A DNA stretch of 64,000 nucleotides from CAVSRC01 sp963743015 (GTDB lineage: Bacteria > Pseudomonadota > Alphaproteobacteria > Rhizobiales > Kaistiaceae): NCBI GenBank assembly GCA_963743015.1, contig CAVUOD010000011.1, forward strand, positions 124,001 through 188,000, given 5' to 3'. The translations under genes were made by a program, and so were the position numbers. The notes under the pieces are model-generated. The model had not been told where the DNA came from. It saw nothing but the letters and a program-made list of their open reading frames with translations, and ran no database searches. This document shows positions 1-8,646 of the stretch, piece by piece (the stretch's first letter is position 1; every line of letters begins with the position of its first letter).

Positions 1-714
1 GAAGCAAGCGACGGCCGGGTGCCGGTGGTCCTGACGATTGCCGAGGATTCGACGCGCGCGGCGGCGGCGCTGGCGGAGCGCGCGGCCGCCGCCGGGGTCG
101 ACGGGCTGATGGTGCTGCCGGCGATGCGCTACCTGTCGACGCCGCGCGAGACGATCGCCCACTTCCGCGCGGTCGCCGATGCCAGCGACTGCGACATCAT
201 GATCTACAACAACCCTCTCGCCTATGGCGTCGACGTGACGCCGGCGATGCTGGCCGAGATGGCCGACGAGAAGAAGTTCGTCGCGGTCAAGGAATCTTCC
301 GGCGATGTGCGCCGGCTGACCGACATCCACAACCTCATCGGCGAGCGCTACCAGCTCTTCACCGGTGTCGACGACCTGGCGCTGGAAAGCCTGATGCTCG
401 GCGCCGTCGGCTGGGTGGCGGGGCTGGTCTGCGCCTTCCCGCGCGAAACCGTGGCGATCTACGAGCTGGCGCGCGCGGGACGCACAAGCGAAGCGCGCGA
501 AATCTATCGCTGGTTCATGCCGCTCCTCCACCTCGACGTGTCGGCGCGCTTCGTCCAGAACATCAAGCTTGCCGAGCACATGGTGCGCGGCACGGCGACA
601 ACGGTGCGCGCTCCGCGGCTGGAACTGGCCGGCGAGGAGAAGCGCCAGGTCGAGGCGGTGGTTGCCGCGGCGCTGAAAACGCGGCCGGATCTGGCGGCCT
701 ACGGGCTCACCTAG
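1..714 (+). CDS. DapA-family lyase, probable pyrroline-4-hydroxy-2-carboxylate deaminase (5' end missing)
   Basis: The reading frame is open from base 1, so the N-terminal part lies outside the window. The visible 237 residues are the back half of a class I aldolase-type barrel of the dihydrodipicolinate synthase/N-acetylneuraminate lyase family. The family tyrosine is seen in IYNNP and the Schiff-base lysine in VAVKESSG. In alphaproteobacteria a DapA paralogue next to hydroxyproline epimerase and a D-amino-acid dehydrogenase deaminates 1-pyrroline-4-hydroxy-2-carboxylate to 2-oxoglutarate semialdehyde. Both partners lie just downstream on the other strand, so that role is inferred from context. 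The stop overlaps the convergent SRPBCC gene by 8 bases. Confidence 0.8.
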   Translation, partial: EASDGRVPVVLTIAEDSTRAAAALAERAAAAGVDGLMVLPAMRYLSTPRETIAHFRAVADASDCDIMIYNNPLAYGVDVTPAMLAEMADEKKFVAVKESSGDVRRLTDIHNLIGERYQLFTGVDDLALESLMLGAVGWVAGLVCAFPRETVAIYELARAGRTSEAREIYRWFMPLLHLDVSARFVQNIKLAEHMVRGTATTVRAPRLELAGEEKRQVEAVVAAALKTRPDLAAYGLT

Positions 715-1129
715 CTGCCGCTTGCCCCTCCGTCGCCACGGCGCCGAGCGCCGCGACGATGGCCGAGACGCCGGCGTCCATCGCCCGCTCAAGCGCCGGG
801 CGCGCGGAATCGGGGAGGAAATCGACCGTCCATACCAGCCGCGTCCGCCCTGCGGGAGCGGAGAAGACCTGAAGCGCGGCGTTATAGTGGGTCGTGTGCG
901 CGCCCTCGGCCGTCCACACCAGGCGATTGGCCGCCTGGTCGACGGTAACGATGGGTTCGCGGACAACCGCGCCATTGGCGAAAGTCACGACACGCGCGCC
1001 CTCCTCCAGCTTCGTGTCGGTCACGAAGCCCGGCACCAGGCGAGTGTGCAGCGCGCCGATGTCGCTGACCGCCGCCCAGGCAGCCGACGGCAGGCACGCA
1101 ACGTCCCAGTCCCTGACGATCGTCGCCAT
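707..1129 (-). CDS. SRPBCC family protein (polyketide-cyclase/START-like fold)
   Basis: A 140-residue soluble protein with the SRPBCC helix-grip pattern: an N-terminal strand (MATIVRDWDVAC), a PAAWAAVSDIGALH-type helix, several beta strands and a long C-terminal helix. Such proteins form a hydrophobic ligand pocket; the substrate cannot be told from sequence. A strong GGGAGGAG ribosome-binding site sits 5 bases before the ATG. It is transcribed divergently from a TetR gene, with an operator-like palindrome between them, so it is probably the target of that repressor. Fold confidence is good, function is unknown. Confidence 0.75.
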   Translation of the reverse strand: MATIVRDWDVACLPSAAWAAVSDIGALHTRLVPGFVTDTKLEEGARVVTFANGAVVREPIVTVDQAANRLVWTAEGAHTTHYNAALQVFSAPAGRTRLVWTVDFLPDSARPALERAMDAGVSAIVAALGAVATEGQAAAR

Positions 1130-1184
1130 CCGTCTCCTCCCTGATCACCCGCGCGCATGGCGGGGCAGCGCCGCTCGTGATATC

Positions 1185-1200
1185 TGTTCTACAGAGAACA
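1185..1200. promoter_or_regulatory. Operator-like inverted repeat in the SRPBCC/TetR divergent region
   Basis: TGTTCT-ACAG-AGAACA is a perfect palindrome with 6-base arms and a 4-base spacer. A degraded second copy (TGTACT-CTAT-GGAACA, 1220-1235) has the same geometry and overlaps the TetR start codon. This is the expected position for an autoregulating TetR repressor. Binding is inferred. Confidence 0.55.
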
Positions 1201-1227
1201 AAAAGGCAGTCAAGGTTTTTGTACTCT

Positions 1228-1863
1228 ATGGAACAGAAATCGAGGAAACCGCGCGGGCGGCCGCGCCAGTTCGACGAGGCGACGTTGCTTGAGCGTGCCC
1301 GCGCGTTGTTCTGGGAGCAGGGATTCCAGGCAACTTCGCTCGGCGAGATCGCCGCGGCGACCGGCGTCCACAAGCCGAGCCTCTACGGCGCCTACGAGAC
1401 CAAGACGCGGCTCTTTCTGAAGACGCTTGATCTCTATCGCGCCGAGGCCGGCGACCGCATCGCCGATGCGTTCTCACGCGAACCTCTCGCTGCGGCGCTG
1501 AAGGCCTTCTTCGCCACCGACATTGCGCTGTTCGCCGGCAAGGGTCCGCGTGGCTGCTACGTGATGAACGTCGCCGGGCCGGCAGGACGCGAGGACAAAG
1601 AGATCGGCGCGGCCGCCACACTGGCATGGACAGCGCTGTCGGCCGCGGTCGCCGCGCGCATCGCACGCGCATCAGCGGAGGAATTGCCGGCCGGGATGTC
1701 AGCACAAGCGCTGGCCGATCTGACGATGGCCGTTCACCTCGCTTTGGCGACGCGGGCGCGCGCCGGAGACCCGCCAGCGCTCCTTAAGCCACGCGCCGAC
1801 GCGCTTCTTGGGCTGGTCCCGGGACGGCCGCGGCGTGCAGGCGCACGCCCTACAGGACGCTGA
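1228..1863 (+). CDS. TetR/AcrR family transcriptional regulator
   Basis: A 211-residue one-component repressor. The N-terminal helix-turn-helix reads GRPRQFDEATLLERARALFWEQGFQATSLGEIAAATGVHKPSLYGAYETK, the classic TetR DNA-binding domain, here written only to name it by its ends GRPRQF and YGAYETK. The start chosen is ATG 1228, because the upstream in-frame extension has no family similarity. The C-terminal ligand domain carries the CYVMNV and AMTVHLALA-type helices of the AcrR-like group. It is divergent from the SRPBCC gene and overlaps the true 3' end of the convergent epimerase gene by about 14 bases. Confidence 0.85.
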   Translation: MEQKSRKPRGRPRQFDEATLLERARALFWEQGFQATSLGEIAAATGVHKPSLYGAYETKTRLFLKTLDLYRAEAGDRIADAFSREPLAAALKAFFATDIALFAGKGPRGCYVMNVAGPAGREDKEIGAAATLAWTALSAAVAARIARASAEELPAGMSAQALADLTMAVHLALATRARAGDPPALLKPRADALLGLVPGRPRRAGARPTGR

Positions 1864-2853
1864 AGCCCTTCACGAAGGGATCGCGGTCGTCGAGAAGATC
1901 GTGTTGTAGCCGGTGATCCACGCCTGGCCGGCGACCGAGGGGACGATGGCGTCATAATCGCCGACCGTCACCGCCTTCTCGACGCGGCCACGAAAGAGGC
2001 TGCCGATGATCGATTCGTGGACGAAGGTATCGCCGACCTTGAGATCGCCGCGGGCGGCAAGCTGGGCCAGGCGCGCCGAGGTGCCGGTGCCGCAGGGCGA
2101 GCGGTCGATGGCCTTCTCGCCATAGAAGACGGCATTGCGGGCATCGGCCTCCGGGTGCTTCGGCCTGCCGGTCCACATGACGTGGCGGACGCCGGAAATG
2201 GTCGGGTCTTCGGGGTGGACGAAGCTGTATTTGTCGTTGACCAGATTGCGGACGATCGGCGACAGGCGCTGGATGTCGAAGGCGGAGATGTCGGCGAGGT
2301 CGCGGTAGCTCTCCTGCGGCTCGATGATGACGTAGAAATTGCCGCCATAGGCAACGTCGAAGGTCAGCGGCCCGAAATCCGGCACGTCGACCGTGAGGCC
2401 GGTCGAATGGAGGAAGGAGGGCACGTTGACGATGCGCACTTCGCTGACATGGCCAAGATCATCGCGGGAATAATCCGCCTCGACGATGCCGGCGGGGACT
2501 TCCAGCCGCAGGCGCCCTTCCCGCTTCGGCGTGACCAGTCCTTCCTCGATGAGAACGGTGACCGTGCCGATGGTGCCGTGGCCGCACATGGGCAGGCAGC
2601 CCGAGGTCTCGATGAAGATCAGCGCCGCGTCGGTGTCGTCGCGGAGCGGCTCGTAGAGGATCGAGCCGGACATGACATCATGGCCGCGCGGCTCGAACAT
2701 CAGGCCGGTGCGGATCCAGTCGTAATCGGCCAGGAAGTGCTGGCGCTTCTCGCTCATGGTGGCGCCTTTGAGCGGCGGTCCGCCGCCGACCACAACGCGC
2801 ACCGGATTTCCGGCGGTGTGAGCGTCGATGCAGAAGAAGGTGCGGCGGGTCAT
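1850..2853 (-). CDS. 4-hydroxyproline 2-epimerase (proline racemase family), frame broken near the 3' end
   Basis: It interconverts trans-4-hydroxy-L-proline and cis-4-hydroxy-D-proline. The two acid/base cysteines of the family are present (CLPMCGHGTIG and SPCGTGTSA), the second pairing with an active-site CGTGTSA loop as in epimerases. The continuous frame stops at 1870 after ITGYNTIFSTTAIPS. One frame over, the sequence continues as LDDRDPFVKGFSVL and stops at 1850, which is the normal family ending. One base is therefore missing around 1894 (TTCTCGAC where TTCCTCGAC is expected). With that base restored the protein is about 334 residues, the usual length. It may be a sequencing error. Confidence 0.88.
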
Positions 2854-2875
2854 GAGGTGACTACCGAGGCTGTTT

Positions 2876-3015
2876 GACCCCCACCTATCCTCCCCCTTTC
2901 AGGGGGAGGAAGAGCCTGGGGCAGCGCCCGCGACCACAGCAGGCGCCCGAGGCGTGTGCGATGAAACTGCCGCTCGGCCTCCTCCCCCTGAAAGGGGGAG
3001 GCCGGGAGGGGGTCC
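2876..3015. repeat. Palindromic intergenic element
   Basis: Two arms, 2876-2913 and 2977-3015, are inverted copies of each other (GACCCCC at both outer ends). Each arm carries its own hairpin, CCTCCCCCTTTCAGGGGGAGG or its complement. The compact structure between two genes resembles the small mosaic palindromic repeats common in Hyphomicrobiales. It could act as a transcript end or stabiliser between the dehydrogenase and the epimerase. Confidence 0.75.
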
Positions 3016-3031
3016 GGAACCGGCGTGAAAT

Positions 3032-4264
3032 TCACTGGAACCGCTCGATGCCGAAGGGGGCGAGGTTACGGTCGCCGCGCCCTGCCACGAGGTCAGCGAC
3101 GTGGCGGGCGGTGACCGCCGAGAGCGTCAGGCCGAGATGGCCGTGGCCGAAGGCGAAGACGATGCGCGGGTCCTGCGGGTGGGCGCCGATGACGGGCAGC
3201 GAATCGGGCGTCGCCGGGCGGCGGCCCATCCATTCCTCGCCGCCGTCGTCGGGGAGATTGGGCACATAGCGGCGCATCTTCTTGCGCATGGCGGCGGCGC
3301 GGGCAAAGGTCGGCGGCGCGTCGATGGCCGCGATCTCCACCGCCCCGCCGACGCGCAGGCCATCCTCCAGCGGCGTGGCGCAGAAGCCGTGATCGTCGAA
3401 GAAGACCGGCAGGTCGAGCGCGATCGGCGGCGTCGCCCAGGTGGTGTTGTAGCCGCGCTCGGCTTCCAGAACGAGACCGAGGCCAAGGCCCTTGACCAGA
3501 TCACGCGACCACACGCCGCCGGCGACGACCACGGCATCGAATGTCGTCTCGGTGCCATCCGTGGTGACGACCGTGACGCCCTCGGTCCGGGGGCGCAGCG
3601 CCTTGATCCCCATGGTCTTGAGCCGATCGGCGGCGGCAAGCCCGCCGCGCAGGCCCTGCAGGATGCCGTTGGGGCTCGACACGGTCCAGTTCTCGGGCGC
3701 GAAGATGGCGCGGGCGAAGGGCCCGGTGAGCGCCGGCGCCATCTGGCGGGCCTCGCTGACGCTGACCTCGCGATAATCGACGCCGTGGCGTCCCTTCTCC
3801 TTCCACTCGGCGCGGGCGTTGCGGAAACTGCCGTCACTGTCGAAGACGTGCAGCGCGCCGGTGCGGCGCATGTGGCCGGAAAGGCGCCCGCGGCGGGCAA
3901 GCTCCTGATGGTCGGCGAGTGCCGTCTTCATCAGGAAGCCGAGCGCGGCGGTCGAGGCCTCGACCTGGCTCGGCCGGGCGGCGGCGACGAAGCGCGCCAG
4001 GAACGGGGTGAGCCCGGGCACGTCCACCAGGCGCATCGTCAGCGGCCCGAGCGGGTCGAGCATCCAGCCGGGCACCGAGGCGAGAATGCCCGGGCGCGCC
4101 ATCGGCGAGATGGCCGAGAGCATGATGACGCCGGCATTGCCGGTCGAGGCCGGGCGCGCTTCCGGATCGCGCTCGAAGATGGTGACGTCGAATCCGTCGG
4201 CGGCGAGCCAGGTCGCCGCGGCGGAGCCGACGATGCCGGCGCCGATGACCGCAACGCTGGTCAT
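3032..4264 (-). CDS. FAD-dependent D-amino-acid dehydrogenase, probable D-hydroxyproline dehydrogenase
   Basis: A 410-residue DAO/DadA-type flavoprotein. It begins MTSVAVIGAGIVGSAAA, a Rossmann GxGxxG for FAD, followed by the FERD acidic end of strand 2. The C-terminal part carries GRRPATPDSLPVIG and FAFGHGHLGLTLS, the signature of DadA-like dehydrogenases. It would oxidise cis-4-hydroxy-D-proline to the pyrroline that the DapA paralogue consumes. ATG 4264 is preferred over a TTG five codons upstream because the nucleotide-binding fold starts at once. It lies upstream of the epimerase on the same strand, separated by the palindromic element. Confidence 0.85.
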   Translation of the reverse strand: MTSVAVIGAGIVGSAAATWLAADGFDVTIFERDPEARPASTGNAGVIMLSAISPMARPGILASVPGWMLDPLGPLTMRLVDVPGLTPFLARFVAAARPSQVEASTAALGFLMKTALADHQELARRGRLSGHMRRTGALHVFDSDGSFRNARAEWKEKGRHGVDYREVSVSEARQMAPALTGPFARAIFAPENWTVSSPNGILQGLRGGLAAADRLKTMGIKALRPRTEGVTVVTTDGTETTFDAVVVAGGVWSRDLVKGLGLGLVLEAERGYNTTWATPPIALDLPVFFDDHGFCATPLEDGLRVGGAVEIAAIDAPPTFARAAAMRKKMRRYVPNLPDDGGEEWMGRRPATPDSLPVIGAHPQDPRIVFAFGHGHLGLTLSAVTARHVADLVAGRGDRNLAPFGIERFQ

Positions 4265-4399
4265 GCGGCAACCGGCCAATTGTTCAGGGGCTTCGGCCCG
4301 GCTCTGCCTTGCATGTCGGCTCCCGCCGTCGTTTCCGACAGGTCTGGCATTAGACCACTCCGCCGGGGCCGTGTCGATTAAGCGGCAAGTGTCGGCTCT

Positions 4400-5056
4400 C
4401 TACGGCGCGGGGACCGCAAGCTTGCCGATTTCGGCGGCGATGGCCTTGCCGAGCGCGGCATGGGCCTGCGGGTCGAAGTGGATCCCGTCCACCGGGCTCG
4501 ACTTGATGACCGAGCCGGCATCGAAGAAGTGGACGCCCCTCTCCGCCGCCATGCGGCCGTATTCGGCCGCCAGCCGGTGCGATTTCGGCGGCGCGCCGAT
4601 GAACATCTCGGCATAGGTGGCGAAGGAATCGCAGGTCGGCGGCGGGCTCACCACCAGGATTTCGGGCACGCCTTGGTCGCGTCCGGCGGCGGCCGTCCTG
4701 ACGATATCGACCAGCACGCCGACGCCGGCGGCGATCTCCCAGGCGGTCTTGTTGAAGCGCGCCTTGAGGTCGTTGGTGCCGAGCATGATGACGATCACGT
4801 CGAGCGGCTTGTGGCTCATCAGGCAGGGATAGAGATAGGTCTTGCCGTTCCTGTCGGCGCCTTCGATGGGATCGTCGCTGACGGTGGTGCGTCCGCCGAG
4901 ACCCTCCTCGATGACCATCCACTCGGGCCCAAGGGCGGCGCGGAGCACGCCCGTCCAGCGCTCGGTCGGCCCGTAGCGCCCGTCCGGACAGTCGACGGTC
5001 GCATGGCCGTGGGTATTGGAATCGCCGTAGCAGAGCACGGTCCTGGGGTGTGCCAT
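4400..5056 (-). CDS. SGNH/GDSL-type esterase or lipase
   Basis: A 218-residue hydrolase. Block I is CYGDSNTHG with the nucleophilic serine, block III is MLGTNDLK, and block V is DGIHFDPQAH with the catalytic Asp and His, all near their usual places. No signal peptide is seen, so it is cytoplasmic, like arylesterases and acyl-sugar esterases. The start at 5056 is set by a GGAGGA site 6 bases upstream; the longer open frame is not supported. It lies downstream of the sugar-binding protein gene on the same strand, beyond a terminator, so it is probably transcribed separately. Confidence 0.85.
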   Translation of the reverse strand: MAHPRTVLCYGDSNTHGHATVDCPDGRYGPTERWTGVLRAALGPEWMVIEEGLGGRTTVSDDPIEGADRNGKTYLYPCLMSHKPLDVIVIMLGTNDLKARFNKTAWEIAAGVGVLVDIVRTAAAGRDQGVPEILVVSPPPTCDSFATYAEMFIGAPPKSHRLAAEYGRMAAERGVHFFDAGSVIKSSPVDGIHFDPQAHAALGKAIAAEIGKLAVPAP

Positions 5057-5163
5057 TATTCCTCCAACACACAGATCGTCCGGCGCACCGCATTGCCGGG
5101 CAGCGAACTCATGCACAGCATAGTCCATACTCCGGTTGGCGCGCCACGAAACGACCGCGCGGC

Positions 5164-5196
5164 ACAAAAAAAGAGGCGCCGGAAGCGCCTCAAGTT
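5164..5196 (-). terminator. Rho-independent terminator of the sugar-binding protein gene
   Basis: On the minus strand a GAGGCGC stem, five-base loop and GCGCCTC are followed by seven Ts (stem 5173-5179/5185-5191, T-run 5166-5172). It lies just past the stop of the binding-protein gene. Confidence 0.85.
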
Positions 5197-5255
5197 ACCC
5201 TCACAGTCGGGTTTCGTTCCAATCGGGCGTGTCGTTCCGACACGGCCGCGTGGGG

Positions 5256-6257
5256 TCACCCAGAAATGCAGGTCGACACGTTCTTCTGGGTGCAGTGGTC
5301 GAGGCCGGTATAGACCGGATCGCTGACCTTCTTGCCCTCGATCAGCTTGATCATCACGCCCGGCGCCATGTAGCCCATCTGGAAGGGCTGCTGACCGACC
5401 AGAACGTTGACCAGGCCGGCCTTCAGCAGGTCGGGCTCGGCCCCGATGGTGTCGGCGGAGGCGATGTAGAAGCTGCCGTCAGCCAGCTTGGACTTCAGCG
5501 GCGTGATCAGCTGCTTGTAAGCCTCGGGCGCCGCAAACAGCGGCCAGCCGCCTTCCAGAACGAAAGCGGTGAGGTTGGGATTGGCGGAGAGGATATCGGT
5601 CATCGCCTGAACGCCCTTGGCGCCGTCGTCATTGGTGAAGACCGGGCAACCCTTGACCTCCGTCCAACCGCCCTGGCCGGTCAGCGTCTTCAGGCCCTTC
5701 TGGCCGGACAGCACATCATAAGTGCCCTGCGCACGGCGCAGGATGTTGTCGGCAGCCGCACCGCCTTCGATCAGGCACACGGTGCCACCCTTCGGCTCTG
5801 CCGCCTTCAGGGCCTTCGCGAGATCGACGCCCATCTGGTAGTTGTCGGTGCCGAGATAGGTCTTGCGCAGTGACGCATCCGCCTTGGCGAGGTCGGCATC
5901 GACCGTCATGATCGGAATCTTAGGCTTGGCGTTTTTCAGAATATTGGCGATGAGATGCGCATCGGACGGCGAGATCGCGATCGCCGCCGTGGTCGGCTTG
6001 GCCAGCATGTCCTGAAGGATCTGCGCCTCGCCGGCCTCGTCCGCGGTCGAGGCGGGGCCGGTGTAGTAGCAGGTGTACTGCGAGTTGGGGTTCTCCTTGT
6101 TCCACTTCTCGCAGCCCTTGTGCATGGATTCGAAATAGGGGTTGTCCAGCCCCTTCACGATGATCACGAGCTGCTTCTTGGCGGCCGCAGAGGCCATACC
6201 GGTGGACGACAAGGCAAGGCCCGCGGCCGCAAGAAGGACAAGCATCGTTTTTTTCAT
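5256..6257 (-). CDS. Sugar ABC transporter periplasmic binding protein (RbsB-like)
   Basis: A 333-residue periplasmic binding protein. It has a clear Sec signal (MKKTMLVLLAAAGLALSST..ASA, cut about residue 25). A type I sugar-binding fold follows, with the first-lobe motif VIIVKGLDNPYFESMHKG and the second-lobe ADTIGAEPDLLKAG. The ligand is probably a monosaccharide or polyol. Divergently placed genes for the ATPase and permease (6849 and 7633) complete the importer, so it is transcribed away from them and can be made in excess. It ends in a strong terminator. Confidence 0.88.
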   Translation of the reverse strand: MKKTMLVLLAAAGLALSSTGMASAAAKKQLVIIVKGLDNPYFESMHKGCEKWNKENPNSQYTCYYTGPASTADEAGEAQILQDMLAKPTTAAIAISPSDAHLIANILKNAKPKIPIMTVDADLAKADASLRKTYLGTDNYQMGVDLAKALKAAEPKGGTVCLIEGGAAADNILRRAQGTYDVLSGQKGLKTLTGQGGWTEVKGCPVFTNDDGAKGVQAMTDILSANPNLTAFVLEGGWPLFAAPEAYKQLITPLKSKLADGSFYIASADTIGAEPDLLKAGLVNVLVGQQPFQMGYMAPGVMIKLIEGKKVSDPVYTGLDHCTQKNVSTCISG

Positions 6258-6848
6258 TGCTTTCTCCCTTGGTTCGACAGGCGCGGTGCTGCGACCGGCC
6301 CGTCCGTGACTGCCGGCTCGACAATCAGACGGGACGAGCAGGACGGTGGCTCGCTCGCCGGACGAAGAGTCGGCAACTCTGCGGGAGGGTCAGATGACGA
6401 GCGCTCACGTCCCGACCGGCGACGCACGCAGGTCGGCGTGTTCGTTCGTATAAGCGCAGTTCGGCCGCGAGCCGCCCCATGCGCTTCCGTAGCTGTGCAG
6501 CACCTTCACTCGGAGAGACGCAGCACGGGGTCCGTGCCGCGCCGGAGTGCCGAGAATGGCATCCGGTCCTCCCGGGCAGTGAAATGTGGCATGCGGCATC
6601 ACGGTCAATGAATTCGTTTGTGCCAAAATGTCGCATGTCACGTCTTCTTACCTGTCATTTCTACCTAATGCGCGACAAATACGGCGGCAACGGGAAGTAT
6701 TGCCAAGTTTTCACGTGAAGCCGGGCCAAGATGCCCTATTTTGAACACCCAAGCATGGGGCGACAGCAACAGCGCGCGGTCCGACGGGGTCTGCGCAGCG
6801 CAGGCAAGACGCCAGCAAAAAGGCGCCAGCCGGGAGCGGAACTGCCCT
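6258..6848. other. 591-base divergent intergenic region
   Basis: No convincing gene lies in it. It separates the binding-protein gene from the ATPase gene and must hold promoters in both directions. A less GC-rich stretch at about 6580-6720 is the likely regulatory core. It contains loosely repeated ATGCGGCAT/ATGTCGCAT words, but no palindrome could be assigned confidently. Confidence 0.4.
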
Positions 6849-7589
<741 letters not shown>

Positions 7590-7632
7590 CGCCAATCTCC
7601 GGCGAACCGAACGGCCGGGGGCATGGAAAGGT

Positions 7633-8634
7633 ATGTCCATGACGAATGCGCTTGAAGAGACGATCAACCGACGCCAACACAACCCGCTGACCTGGCTGAT
7701 CTCACGTCAGACCTTCTGGGTGTTCGTAGCGGTGCTCGCCGCCGGCCTGTTCATGTCGTTGGCGACCGATACCTTCTTCACCCACCAGAATCTCTTCAAC
7801 ATCACCCGCAACTTCACCTTCGTCGCCATCATTGCGCTGGGCCAGACGCTGGTCATCATCACCGGCGGCATCGACCTCAGCGTCGGGTCGGTTCTCGCCC
7901 TGGTCAGCATGGTGCTCGGCGTGGTCATGCAGGATGGCAACAGCATCACTGTCGGCATCCTCGCGGCGCTGCTCGTCGCGCTCGCCATCGGCCTGTTCGA
8001 AGGCGTCCTCATCGCCTATGTCGGGATGCCGCCTTTCGTGGTGACGCTGGGCATGCTGTCAATCGCCCGCAGCCTGGCGATGGTGGTGTCGAACAACACC
8101 GTCGTCTTCCAGTTCGGCCCGGACCAGGCCAAGCTGCTGGCGCTCGGCGGTGGTTCCATGTTCGGCGTCTCCAACCCGGTGATCTACACGGTCATCCTGG
8201 CGCTGATCACCGGCTTCGTCCTGCGCTGGACCGGATTCGGCCGGCACATCTTCGCCATCGGCGGCAACGAACCGGCAGCGATCCTGACCGGCGTGCGTGT
8301 GCGCCAGATCAAGGTCGCCGTCTACATGATCTCGGCGCTTTCGGCGGGCATTGCCGGCATCATCGAGACCGGCTGGCTGGGCGCCGTCACCACCAATATT
8401 GGCACGGGGATGGAGCTGCAGGTGATCGCTGCGGCGGTGATCGGCGGCGCCAACCTCATGGGCGGCGTCGGCACCGCCTTCGGCGCGCTGGTCGGCGCGG
8501 CGCTCGAGGAGATCATCCGCAACAGCCTCGGCCTGCTCGGCATCAACTCCTACTGGCAGGGCACGTTCATCGGTGTCGCCATCCTGCTGGCCATCCTGTT
8601 CGACCGGATCCGCGCCTTCCGCATGAGCCAATAG
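7633..8634 (+). CDS. Sugar ABC transporter permease (RbsC-like)
   Basis: A 333-residue inner-membrane protein with many hydrophobic segments from residue 27 on. The RbsC/AraH signature GQTLVIITGGIDLSVGSVLAL is present, with VIGGANLMGGVGTAFGALVGA towards the end. It pairs with the upstream ATPase to import the sugar captured by the binding protein at 5256. A GGAAAGG site precedes the ATG. It converges with the MFS gene, 12 bases apart. Confidence 0.9.
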   Translation: MSMTNALEETINRRQHNPLTWLISRQTFWVFVAVLAAGLFMSLATDTFFTHQNLFNITRNFTFVAIIALGQTLVIITGGIDLSVGSVLALVSMVLGVVMQDGNSITVGILAALLVALAIGLFEGVLIAYVGMPPFVVTLGMLSIARSLAMVVSNNTVVFQFGPDQAKLLALGGGSMFGVSNPVIYTVILALITGFVLRWTGFGRHIFAIGGNEPAAILTGVRVRQIKVAVYMISALSAGIAGIIETGWLGAVTTNIGTGMELQVIAAAVIGGANLMGGVGTAFGALVGAALEEIIRNSLGLLGINSYWQGTFIGVAILLAILFDRIRAFRMSQ

Positions 8635-8646
8635 GTACGTCCGAGT

